Positions 19,666-29,565 of a DNA stretch of 64,000 nt are shown one piece after another. Under the pieces are notes generated by a model that worked only from the letters and a program-made list of their open reading frames with translations, did not search any database and was not told where the DNA came from. The translations under genes and the position numbers were made by a program. Every line of letters begins with the position of its first letter. Positions within the stretch are counted from its first letter, which is position 1. The DNA is taken from positions 1 to 64,000 of the forward strand of contig JAJDXV010000013.1 of assembly GCA_022823085.1 (NCBI GenBank), written 5' to 3'. The DNA comes from Candidatus Poribacteria bacterium. Its GTDB lineage: Bacteria; Poribacteria; WGA-4E; WGA-3G.

Positions 19666-22375
19666 TCAGAAGAGTTTTCCTTCTTCGGGTTGTTCCAATA
19701 GGTTTTGTACTTCGCGTTGGATAGTGGTTCGGTCGGCGATCCAACCTTCCAGCCATTGGCGTTCTTGACTTTCCGTTGATAGTGTTTTGCTAATTTGCTG
19801 GGCGATGTTCCATATCAGTTCGTTTAGGCCGATACCGTTTTTCGAGAGTCGTTGAATCATTTCGGGTCGGTTTCCGGAACGCCATAGAAGTAGCACGTGG
19901 TGCAGAACGTCAATCAATTCTTCACGCTTAGAGAGGTCGGTCTGTTCTCGTTCTTGTGGTCCTAATACGCGCACATCTGTTTTCTTCTGCTGGATAAAAC
20001 TGCCTTCTCCCCATTCCTCTGTGAGTTCAATGCCGAGGGATATCGCGAGTTCCCGGGCATCGTTAAAGATTACCGATTTTTCCTCGTGTTCCCGTCGCCA
20101 ACGGAGGTAGAACCGTGTGAGTTTTGTCCCTGCTATCCCCGCTTGTTCTCCATTAAAGCGCTCTAATATTTCTCGGATGTCTGCTATCATCCTATCTGCA
20201 CGAATCTCGGTATCATCGTCGTCAATTACTTGTTTGTATTTGCCAAACACCTCAATTCCGATGCCAATGGCGGCAATGAATAGATCTGCTCCAGAGAATC
20301 CCCATTCCCATAAAGTAAAGAGTTTCTGTTCAAGGTACGTCTCTAATTCTGCTTTAACGTCGTGATAGAGTCCCAAGGGTTGTCGTTCTTGTTTGCGCGC
20401 GACCATATAGATGGAAGAAGCAAGAGCTGCAGAATCATAACTACGCCAGCGAACTTTTTGTTCTGTATCAATGGGCCATGCTGCCGTAATCACAAGATTT
20501 GAAGCCAACAGGGCATTCATGAGAGTCTCCCATCCCTCCGTGGATTTGTGGGCATAGACAATCACCGCAATACCGTTAGGTTTTAGTACACGATGCATCT
20601 CCTGAAACGCTTTCGCTAGTCCTTCTTCAAACATTTTTTTTCCGGTTTCCAACCCACCTTCAAGGTGACCATAAGCCACGATCTCTCCATCTTTCGGAGT
20701 CAAGGTTTCCTTAAAGAGTTCCGGGTGATGCTCACCGATACTTCTTTTAAGCCACACATAAAAGAAATCGGAAAGATAAGCGTACGCAGCGTTATCGTAG
20801 TAGGGTGGATCTGTCAGCACTGCATCAAATGTGTTATCAGGATAGGGCAGATTTTGCGCGGAAGCCTGTTCCACGGTAGCCGTTGAATTTTTATCCATTT
20901 GGGATAGGTGCAGTAGTGGTTTTAAAAGGGTGTTTAATCGGGTTTTCCCTATATGCAATAGGTTCGCTTCCCCGTAATCCCAAACCATTGGTAACGTTGC
21001 CATCCCAAAAAGTTTAACAACAGATTCGTTGGTATTGCCCCATAAACAGATGTTTGAACCTTTATCAGCAATACGATCCAACCAAAGGCCCAAGTAAGTT
21101 GAGACGGCTTTCGCATATTCGGTATCTAATCCTTGCGAAAGCATCCCCGAATGTGCCTCCCGAATCTTTTCTATTAGGGTGACAAATGTTAATTGCTGGC
21201 GTGCATTGAAAAGTTTACCATAGGTATTTAGGTTGTAATTGTGAATAGAAATTCCGCGTTCTGCTCCGGCACCTTTTATTTTAGGTGTTGGCTCATCTGG
21301 TACAGGGTCAAGTCCCCACTTGGTTCTGAGACGTTCTCGTTTTTCAGAGAGGCGTTCTTGTACCTTGTTGAAAATTTCCAGATCTTTATCCGTAGCGAGT
21401 CGGTACTGTTTGCCTTTCTGTTTTGAATGTTGTGTTACCACAGCCAACAACCTTTCGTCGGCTTCATCGTTTTGGAAGAGTTGTTTCGTCTGATTGGCAG
21501 TGATCGTGCTTTTACAAAGCGGACAAGTGGGGATGGCGCGGGTGATTGTGCCATTATTAGGATCGAAACCGTCCGGTATAGCATCATACCCTGTGCCAAC
21601 GATGCGAAAAATGATATGGCCATCGGCATCGCAAGAGACATTCCCATCGGTATTATAAGGACAAAGTGCTATTTTCTTCTCCTTCTTTTTCTTCTTAGCT
21701 TTTTTGTTCGCCAACCAAAATTGCTTTATCAGTGGAATGATAGCGTTGCAGTTGAGGTTTTGACAGGGGAGGGTACGTGCCCAGATATAGGCGTAGACTT
21801 CAGATTCGTCAGGTTCTATCGGATAGAAGGGGGATAATTCTTCTGTTAATTGTGCAAGGATTTTATGCCCCCAATTCTTGACATCGTTGTAGAGACGAGG
21901 TCCACATTTTTGTGGGTATTCTAAGGTACATTTCTGAATGAGGACGGCCAGGGGATTGAGGTCACAGGAATAGGTTTCGCAGCCGAGACGTTGTGCTTCT
22001 AACGGAATAGCACCACGTCCGCCGAAGGGGTCCAGCACTTTTGCTGGTTTGCCGCCATGTGATTTTAGGATGCGTTCTTTTGCTTCTCCAACCCAATAAG
22101 AGCCTGCTGAATTGACATTTTCCCATTTTGAGAGTTCAGCGATAAAATTTAGTTCATCAATAATGGTGATGTACTTATCATAAGTTGAGTGGGGGGGGGG
22201 GGGCAAGTGCCGTATATGTTGTCGCGCGAGAGGGGCCGAGCGGTCGGCTTGCCCAATAGATATGGAGGCCAGTGATTTGACGTTTGTATTTATCGCGGCG
22301 TCCCTGTTCGCTAACCTCCTCGACAGGGAAGGCAACTTCAATGATACGTTTGTTGTTATTCATGCATTCATCCAT
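19666..22375 (-). CDS. DUF1156-type adenine DNA methyltransferase, split by a frameshift at a 13-nt poly-G (poly-C on coding strand) tract
   Basis: Catalytic part 'DPFGGRGAIPLEAQRLG', 'FDAVLTDPPYYDN' in the 891-aa ORF (19666..22341); the N-terminus 'KRIIEVAFPVEEVSEQGRRDKYKRQITGLHIYWASRPLGPSRATTYTALAPPP' is in another frame (22178..22375). A 12-nt tract would fuse the two. Confidence 0.85.
22191..22203 (+). repeat. Homopolymer G13 tract within the DUF1156 methyltransferase gene
   Basis: Direct reading: ...gagt-GGGGGGGGGGGGG-caag... Confidence 0.95.
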
Positions 22376-22465
22376 TCATGTAAAAAATTGTAGATATAAT
22401 ACCAGACAACGACTTAATTGTCAATTTTATTTTAATAACACGTTTCTAAAGGGGGTTTATCAGTA

Positions 22466-23362
22466 TTAAAGCGTCAAAAAACCAATAATTTTTTTAAACA
22501 AATTATAAAGGGAATTTCCAAAAGCCCCGGCCAATCCTCCTATGATTAGAGTTCCCAAAATGTATCTGTGTTTTCGTACAGTGTCTGTTAAACTTTTGTA
22601 CTCAACAATCGGGAAAATCCATCTGGCATAGTCAAACAGTATTTTGAACACGTTTAGCATCAAGAAAAATAAACAAACATAGGCCCCATTTTGGACAAAT
22701 ACAGAAAATCCTCCAAAGATACTGTTTATCAATCCTGATGACTTGTAGGCCATCCAAAATGCGAATGGGATCCCTACGAGAAGAAGAAGCAAATCATAAA
22801 CGCTATGTCTATGAAAAAACCTGCGACGGGTTCTTTTTTCTTTGATAAAATCTGTGACTTTACGATATACGCCGCTGACCCAATCAGAATTTAGACCGGT
22901 AACAAAAATGTTGCTTGCATTTGGCGTAGATATGGAGGGGGACAGTGATAGATTGAAAAGTTCGGGTTTGGTGAAATCCAACAGCAGTTCAAAGCGGTTC
23001 CTGGGGGACCAATTATGTGAGTTTTTTAAATCCAATTCGCTGTTGATGTAAAGTGTTTTAACCTTATCTGGAAAACGAGGGGAACTGAACACTGCTGGAA
23101 TTGTACCAGAGAGCACCTTATCATCTGTTCCACGCACGGTTACCTGTAATTCAAATCCTGACCTTAGGATTTCTCTATCTGTAAGAATTTGCTCCATAGG
23201 TCGATCGAGAGGTGTATAATTAGCTATTTCCTCTTCTGCCGCTGCGTGACTTGACTCTTGTAGTATTTCACAAAGTATTCTTAAATCGTCTTTAGAAAAG
23301 GCACAAGCAGTAATTTGCTGTGACAATTCTGTTGTCAATATCGCTCGGTTTTGTTGCCCCAT
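22466..23362 (-). CDS. Uncharacterised membrane protein in candidate defence locus
   Basis: 298 aa; soluble N-terminal half, then hydrophobic segments 'YDLLLLLVGIPFAFWMAY', 'GAYVCLFFLMLNVFKILF', 'YILGTLIIGGLAGAFGNSLYNLF'. Confidence 0.75.
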   Translation of the reverse strand: MGQQNRAILTTELSQQITACAFSKDDLRILCEILQESSHAAAEEEIANYTPLDRPMEQILTDREILRSGFELQVTVRGTDDKVLSGTIPAVFSSPRFPDKVKTLYINSELDLKNSHNWSPRNRFELLLDFTKPELFNLSLSPSISTPNASNIFVTGLNSDWVSGVYRKVTDFIKEKRTRRRFFHRHSVYDLLLLLVGIPFAFWMAYKSSGLINSIFGGFSVFVQNGAYVCLFFLMLNVFKILFDYARWIFPIVEYKSLTDTVRKHRYILGTLIIGGLAGAFGNSLYNLFKKIIGFLTL

Positions 23363-23480
23363 TTCAATTCCTTACGCATCATCTTGGAGAGAGTTACCTA
23401 ACGTCGTACCATTGGTGATTTTCCCTTCATCCTTATAGTAGCTGTGGAAATTTGTCTATTGAAATCGATCACAAGGTGTT

Positions 23481-23708
23481 TTAGCGTTCATGGCTGACTT
23501 GATGAAAATCAAATTCGACAAGTCTAATGACCCCGGGTTCCTTGTCGTACACCACACCGATGGATGCAATCGCTTCTCCAGATCCTGAAGGGTTCTCAAA
23601 TTGGAGAATATCACGGATTTGTCCAGGATTCCCGTCTACGGTGATCCTATCGCCAACTTTCCAATCCTTCACACGTTGGAAGGGGATATAATTTACTGGG
23701 TTAGTCAT
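23481..23708 (-). CDS. Small hypothetical protein, possibly beta-barrel/SH3-like
   Basis: 75 aa between helicase and TM-protein genes, same strand; 'KVGDRITVDGNPGQIRDILQFEN'. Confidence 0.6.
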   Translation of the reverse strand: MTNPVNYIPFQRVKDWKVGDRITVDGNPGQIRDILQFENPSGSGEAIASIGVVYDKEPGVIRLVEFDFHQVSHER

Positions 23709-23863
23709 TGTTTGGGTTTCCTTTCTTAGAATTGGATTTATCAGAGGTAATGCTTCCGTTTTTTTAGTTTCCGACAGAAAGTTAGTCTGTTACGCAGCCA
23801 ATTTACGTTAGGTTATTATACCACGTTAAGTTTAAAGGGTCAAATCAATTTCTCAAAGAAGGA

Positions 23864-26800
23864 CTAAATGAGTTCTCCGCTTCCCGTTATCTCCGAAAGT
23901 GGAACTTGATACCTAACCTCTGTGACCTGCCGGACTGCACTTATCTGTTCGGCAGGATTCTGAATAATGTAGAGTTCCGGTTGCGTTGCAGCATTGAGAA
24001 CGACGTAAAGGAAATAATCATCTTTGAGTTGTTTTGCTCTGAACCATTCGTTGGAAGTGAGAACGATAGGCGCGCGGTCTGAGCGCGCTTTCACTTCAAT
24101 ACATCGGATTTTTCCATCTGGAGTTTTTGACCGTAAATCAAAACCGAGATTTTCTGCTGAGACATCCTCTACAGTGCAATTTTGTGCTTTTTCATAACAA
24201 GTAGCGCGCTCCATACCAATCTGTTCAATTTCCAATCGGTTGTGCATTGCAGGCTTCGTTTCTATACCATCAGTAGCGGGTCTAACGCGAATTGCACCGA
24301 CGAAAGTAGGCGGTTTTCTGGAGAGTGTTACCTCTTGCCGACAGGATTTTTCCAGTTTCTCTTTTTCTCCTTCGTAATGGTGTTTTTGTTGTTGTTTGTT
24401 CTGCGTGGCGCGTCTGACATCCTCACCGCTTTCGGATCGCGTCCCAAGCTCAAGCAATTCACCGTCCAATTTAAGGATAAGTTGCTCTAATGAAGCAATA
24501 CCATATCTTCTTTTGATAGCTACCTGCCTTTTCCGTTCTTCTGTGAGTTCTTGCTTATATTGATCCAAGTGGAAACGCAGTTCTGAACTAACTTTTGCTT
24601 CAAGTTCTTGTATCTGGATCGGTTCTGATGTAGGATCAACTTCCGATTCTTGGAAGTCCCAGATGAGTACTGGATTGATCCGTTCTACAGTCTCAGAATT
24701 TTTGGGAAGGTAAAAAGAAAATAATTGTTTTCCGGTAACTGTATCGGTTCCATCTCGAATTTCACCTTCATAGAATGCGATAACTCCATTGAATTTGGCA
24801 TCGGGGTCTTCAAAGCATGATCCAGCTTTAAGATCCTCGGTGTATTCTTGTTCTACGTACCGAAGGGTTGCTTCAAAAAGCGGATGTCCAAAAGAGATAA
24901 ACTCAATTGATGAATCTGTAGAAGCTTGCGCCTTATCAAACGTCACTTTTGCATATTTTTTTCCAACTACACTTGGATACATCTGTCGGAACTGTTCGTC
25001 TTGACTCATTCGTACTATTTGGGTTGGGATACGAGGAATGCTGAAAAATTCATCTCCGCGCTGACGAAGTTGGGCATTATGAATTTCTAAGGTTTTACGG
25101 AAGAATTCACGTGTGTATTCGGGAATGAGTCCGTGTTCACGTGCCTTTTGCTGGAGTTCATTCACTTGCGGCAAGTTAATGAAAGGTGAGACGAGTGTAT
25201 CTTGGTTAAAATCTGTAAAGAGGTCAAGCTGTTCTGGATCAAGAGAGGCTTCAATTTCGTCAAGGAGTTGGGCGTGGTCGCGGGTACTCGCAGCGGCTTC
25301 AAGCATGAGTTGCGCAAGATTTCTCTTGGGAAAAAGTTCTCCAATAACATCATAGACGCGATCTCTGCCGAGTGCATCTCGGATGGTATCAAGTTTTGCA
25401 AAGAGGCGGTTAAAAACAGCCCCTTCCCGGGTATCGGACGCTACAAGGTTGATAACATGAACCTCTTTTTTTTGTCCATAGCGATGAATTCGTCCCATCC
25501 GTTGCTCAAGACGGTTCGGATTCCACGGTAAGTCGTAGTTAATCATCAAGTGACAGAACTGGAGATTAATACCCTCGCCTGCAGCCTCCGTTGCGATGAG
25601 GATCTGCGTTTCCTCTTCAAATGTTTGTTGTGTTTTTACCCGCTTTTCGTGTGGCATTTTTCCATGGATGACAGATACAGAAAAACCCCACGCCTCTACC
25701 TTCTGGGCTAAGTAATCCAGCGTATCAAAGTACTCAGTGAAGATGAGAATCTTTTCATTTGGGTGTTGCCCGTTTAGTTCATCAAGTGCTTTTTTGAGTT
25801 GTTGTAGCTTAATTTCTTTTTCACTATCAATAATCTGTTGTGCGTTACGTTCAAGGTGTTTGAGCGTCTCGATTTCATCTTCTAATTCCTCCCTGTTTTC
25901 AGCAACGGAGAGGACTTCCCATTGCTGCTCCCGCTCCCAGCGTTCGGCTTCACTGAGATCTTCTATTTCGTCGCGCTGCTGCTCGGTTGGTGCTGTATCC
26001 ACTTGAAGTGTGACACTCTCAAGTAATTCTGTTAGACGTTTTTGTCGGCGTTGGAGTGAGATGCAGAGCGCGTGCGTACTGGAGGCAAGTCGTCTTTGCA
26101 AGATAACCAGGGCAAAAGCGATGTTGTTTCGCTTCTGTGAATCCTCAGAAAATCGGTTGTACTGCTCACGGATGTACTCGGAGAGCGCGTTATAGAGTTC
26201 CATTTCTCGTTCTGATTCTGCTCCGAGGCGGAATGGTTTCGTCTGAACGTGCCGTGGTAAGAAAAGTTTTCTTCCTTCAAAATCTTTTAGATCTTCCTTA
26301 ACCCGTCGAATAAAGAGAGGATTGTCCCGATTGTTGATAGATTCTCGAATTTGGGTTGCATCTGCGAAGAAGCCGGGTTCAAGAAGATCAAGGAAAAGTC
26401 GGAAGTTTTCAGGGTCTCCTCTATGTGGTGTCGCCGTGAGAAAGAGAAGATGTGTGGTGCTGTTTGATAAACATTCACCAAGTTCGTAACGCTTTGTTTT
26501 GTCAGTTTTGTCTCCGTACTGATAGGCAGCCATCTTATGTGCCTCATCAACAATAATCAGATCGAAATGGGTATTAGCGATTGTACCGCGAATTTCATCC
26601 TGTCGAGCAAAATCCATAGAGGTAATCAACTGTTGTTCGCGATTCCATACGTTTTCATGCGGATAGGCATTAACGAGGCCGCGTGTAACTTGCGTAAAGT
26701 TCTCCTCAAATTTCACCTTCATCTCTTGAGTCCACTGTGTGACCAGGTGTCCGGGAGAAACGATCAAGATACGTTTGACCTGATTTCGGAGTTTTAGCTC

Positions 26801-27232
26801 CTTCGCGATGAGCCCTGACATAATTGTTTTACCCGCGCCCGGATCATCAGCGATAAGGAAGCGAATACGCGGTTGCTTGATAACTTGCCATACCGCTTCA
26901 ATCTGGTGTGGCAGCGGATCAACTTTAGAGACACTAATAGCAAGGGTTGGATTGTAGAGCGCAGCATATCGATACCGTTTCGCCTCAAGCGCAAGGAAAG
27001 CACAGCGTGCCTTGCCAGTAAAATCTACTTGTGACTGCACAACCTGCAATTTGTTTGCTTCCGTTGCTGTGATTTCCTCGTTGATAGGTAGTTGTGAATT
27101 TGTTAGGGTACCGACGATATGAAAACTACCGTCAGGAAGTGGCTGGTAAGCAAAAATTTGGACAGGTTCGGACCATAGGGGGCCTTCAATTATTGTGCCA
27201 TAGGTGATATTAGAAGTCATGATTTTCTCCAC
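23864..27232 (-). CDS. SNF2/DEAD-type helicase with C-terminal DUF3883-like (PD-(D/E)XK-like) domain; DrmD-like
   Basis: 1122 aa; 'DDPGAGKTIMSGLIAKEL', 'IIVDEAHKM', 'LFLTATPHRGDPENF', 'GEGINLQFCHLMINYDLPWNPNRLEQRMGRIHRYGQ'; C-terminal 'GFDLRSKTPDGKIRCIEVKAR'. Start may be 27220. Confidence 0.88.
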   Translation of the reverse strand: MEKIMTSNITYGTIIEGPLWSEPVQIFAYQPLPDGSFHIVGTLTNSQLPINEEITATEANKLQVVQSQVDFTGKARCAFLALEAKRYRYAALYNPTLAISVSKVDPLPHQIEAVWQVIKQPRIRFLIADDPGAGKTIMSGLIAKELKLRNQVKRILIVSPGHLVTQWTQEMKVKFEENFTQVTRGLVNAYPHENVWNREQQLITSMDFARQDEIRGTIANTHFDLIIVDEAHKMAAYQYGDKTDKTKRYELGECLSNSTTHLLFLTATPHRGDPENFRLFLDLLEPGFFADATQIRESINNRDNPLFIRRVKEDLKDFEGRKLFLPRHVQTKPFRLGAESEREMELYNALSEYIREQYNRFSEDSQKRNNIAFALVILQRRLASSTHALCISLQRRQKRLTELLESVTLQVDTAPTEQQRDEIEDLSEAERWEREQQWEVLSVAENREELEDEIETLKHLERNAQQIIDSEKEIKLQQLKKALDELNGQHPNEKILIFTEYFDTLDYLAQKVEAWGFSVSVIHGKMPHEKRVKTQQTFEEETQILIATEAAGEGINLQFCHLMINYDLPWNPNRLEQRMGRIHRYGQKKEVHVINLVASDTREGAVFNRLFAKLDTIRDALGRDRVYDVIGELFPKRNLAQLMLEAAASTRDHAQLLDEIEASLDPEQLDLFTDFNQDTLVSPFINLPQVNELQQKAREHGLIPEYTREFFRKTLEIHNAQLRQRGDEFFSIPRIPTQIVRMSQDEQFRQMYPSVVGKKYAKVTFDKAQASTDSSIEFISFGHPLFEATLRYVEQEYTEDLKAGSCFEDPDAKFNGVIAFYEGEIRDGTDTVTGKQLFSFYLPKNSETVERINPVLIWDFQESEVDPTSEPIQIQELEAKVSSELRFHLDQYKQELTEERKRQVAIKRRYGIASLEQLILKLDGELLELGTRSESGEDVRRATQNKQQQKHHYEGEKEKLEKSCRQEVTLSRKPPTFVGAIRVRPATDGIETKPAMHNRLEIEQIGMERATCYEKAQNCTVEDVSAENLGFDLRSKTPDGKIRCIEVKARSDRAPIVLTSNEWFRAKQLKDDYFLYVVLNAATQPELYIIQNPAEQISAVRQVTEVRYQVPLSEITGSGELI

Positions 27233-29442
27233 TGCAGCCGTAGACTATTTAGCACGACGGATACGCTGCTAAATGCCATTGCAAACGCTGCGAGCATGGG
27301 GTGTAGTTCCCGGAACATCATCGGTACGGATGGTAACGGATAAAGCACGCCTGCTGCAATAGGGATCAATAGCACATTGTAGAAGAATGCCCAGAAAAGG
27401 TTCTGTTTAATCGTACGCATCGTTGTTCGGCTGAGCCGAATTGCATCGGGGAGTCCACGCAAATCGCTGTGCATGAGGGTCACGTGTGCTGTCTCCCTTG
27501 CAATATCGGTGCCTGTGCCGAGCGAGATGCCGATGTCGGCTTGTGCCAATGCGGGGGTGTCGTTAATGCCGTCGCCTACCATCGCGACGAGTCCACTATT
27601 TTCCGCTTGTAACTTTTTAACGGCTGCCGCTTTATCTTCGGGTTTGAGTTCTGCCATGACATCGCTAATCTGCGCAGCCTTGGCGATCGCATCAGCCGTA
27701 ACGCGGTTATCCCCTGTCATCATTGTTACCGTACATCCAAGTTCGTAGAGTTCCGCGACCGCAGCTTGTGCTTCCGATTTCAACGTGTCGGCGACCGCCA
27801 GAAGTCCAACAACGTGCCCATCAACAGCGACCCATAAGACGGTTTTCGCCTCGGTCTGTAAACGTTCTGCTGCTTCTTCAAATCTCCTTGTCTGGATATT
27901 GTGTTGTTGCATTAAGGATAAATTGCCGATGATGACACTGCTTTCACCGACTTGTGCAGTGATACCGTGCCCAGTGACGGCTTCAAACTGATCCGGTGTA
28001 GCGATGTCCAATCCACGTTCCTTAGCGGCTTGAACAACTGCTTTTCCGATGGGATGCTCACTGCCACGCTCTGCAGCAGCAGATAGTTGTAGGAGTTCCG
28101 ATTCATCTTGATCCGTGAGAATATCGGTAAGTATGAGTTTTCCTTCTGTCAAGGTGCCTGTTTTATCGAGAACGATTGTGGTTAATCCGCCTGCGCGTTC
28201 GAGTGCTTCGCCGTTTCGGAAGAGGATGCCGCGCTGCGCACCGATACCGGTTCCCATCATGACAGCAGTCGGCGTGGCGAGTCCCAAGGCACAAGGACAA
28301 GCTGTAACAAGGATTGCAACGAGACGGAGCATTGCCGGTGTGAATCCTGCGCCAATGACGAACCACCACACGAGAAATGTCACAACGGCAATCGCGGTAA
28401 CGATAGGTACAAACACATTTGTGACTGCGTCGGCAGCGCGTTGGATAGGGGGTTTGCTCTGTTGTGTCGTGTATACCAATCGGACAAGTCGTGAAAGGGC
28501 TGTTTCGGCACCGACGTGCGTGGCTTCGATTGTGAGCATCCCACTCTGGTTCATCGTGGCCGCGGTCACAGGGTCGCTCGGTCCCTTATCCGCAGGTAGG
28601 CTTTCTCCGGTGAAGACGCTTTCGTCAATGGCACTTTTGCCGCTGCGGACTACGCCATCAACTGGAATGCTTTCGCCGGGACGAACTATTAGGACATCTC
28701 CTACACCGACCTGCTCAATGGGGATTTGTTGTTCTTCGCCGTTTTTTAGGCGACAGGCTGTTTTGGGGGCAAGTTGCGGGAGTTTCTTGAGGGCTGCGTT
28801 TATCTTACCTTTGGCGCGTGCTTCGAGAAGTTTTCCTAACTTAATCAACGTAACGATAACTGCGGCTGTCTCAAAATAGACGTGTGTGCCGAAGCGTTCT
28901 CCCGCGCCCGCGGTTAGGGCAATCGTTACGACGAGGCTATAGAGAAACGCGACCGATGAACCCATAGCGACGAGTACATCCATATTGGCGGATCGGTTGC
29001 GCAGTGCCTTAAAACCGCCGATGTAATAGTCCCATGCAACATACCCCTGCACTGGGAGTGCTAAGCCGAACATGAGCCAGTTAACCCAGTGTGCAGATGC
29101 CCACTCACCGATCAGGTTCATATCTCTACCCATGCTGATGAGGAAAAGTGGGAGCGTGAAGATGACCCCGACAGTGAATTGCAGCTTCTGTCGTCGGAAT
29201 TCTGCAGCGCGCGCTTCATCTTCTTCATCTTCATCGACAACATCAAAACCGAGGTCTCGAATTTTATCGACAATAGCAGCTTCAGTAAGGGTGGTTGTCT
29301 CGAAGGTAACCGCGGCATGTTCGGTGGCGAGGCTGACTTCTGCGGCAAGTATACCCTCCATCTTTTTAAGATGCCGCGTGATGGTGCTTGTACAGTTTTC
29401 GCAGTGCATGCCGGTGATGGGGAGGTTAATTTGGTGTTCCAT
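27217..29442 (-). CDS. copA: Copper-translocating P1B-type ATPase
   Basis: HMA motif 'GMHCENC', 'TACPCALGLATPTAVM', 'DKTGTLTEGK', 'MVGDGINDTPALAQADIGIS'. Listed ORF begins 29475; MEHQINLP at 29442 is the likelier start. Confidence 0.92.
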   Translation of the reverse strand: MEHQINLPITGMHCENCTSTITRHLKKMEGILAAEVSLATEHAAVTFETTTLTEAAIVDKIRDLGFDVVDEDEEDEARAAEFRRQKLQFTVGVIFTLPLFLISMGRDMNLIGEWASAHWVNWLMFGLALPVQGYVAWDYYIGGFKALRNRSANMDVLVAMGSSVAFLYSLVVTIALTAGAGERFGTHVYFETAAVIVTLIKLGKLLEARAKGKINAALKKLPQLAPKTACRLKNGEEQQIPIEQVGVGDVLIVRPGESIPVDGVVRSGKSAIDESVFTGESLPADKGPSDPVTAATMNQSGMLTIEATHVGAETALSRLVRLVYTTQQSKPPIQRAADAVTNVFVPIVTAIAVVTFLVWWFVIGAGFTPAMLRLVAILVTACPCALGLATPTAVMMGTGIGAQRGILFRNGEALERAGGLTTIVLDKTGTLTEGKLILTDILTDQDESELLQLSAAAERGSEHPIGKAVVQAAKERGLDIATPDQFEAVTGHGITAQVGESSVIIGNLSLMQQHNIQTRRFEEAAERLQTEAKTVLWVAVDGHVVGLLAVADTLKSEAQAAVAELYELGCTVTMMTGDNRVTADAIAKAAQISDVMAELKPEDKAAAVKKLQAENSGLVAMVGDGINDTPALAQADIGISLGTGTDIARETAHVTLMHSDLRGLPDAIRLSRTTMRTIKQNLFWAFFYNVLLIPIAAGVLYPLPSVPMMFRELHPMLAAFAMAFSSVSVVLNSLRLQWRKS

Positions 29443-29565
29443 TTTTTTTCTGCTCCACGCTGGGCACCGCTCCAAATGTAAAGCAAAGACAAATTATGCC
29501 ATTTAAGGCATAATTTCGTTGGATACCTGCCACAGACTAACAGTCTATGCTACAGGACCTCACTT

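Noticed and set aside
19666-22341. Annotated start of the 891-aa methyltransferase ORF (MKLPSLSRRLANRDAAIN...)
   Set aside because: Those residues are an out-of-frame reading of the conserved DUF1156 N-terminus; the real start is in the 22178-22375 frame.
28115-28879. 254-aa plus-strand ORF
   Set aside because: Antisense to copA, low-complexity composition, no recognisable motif.
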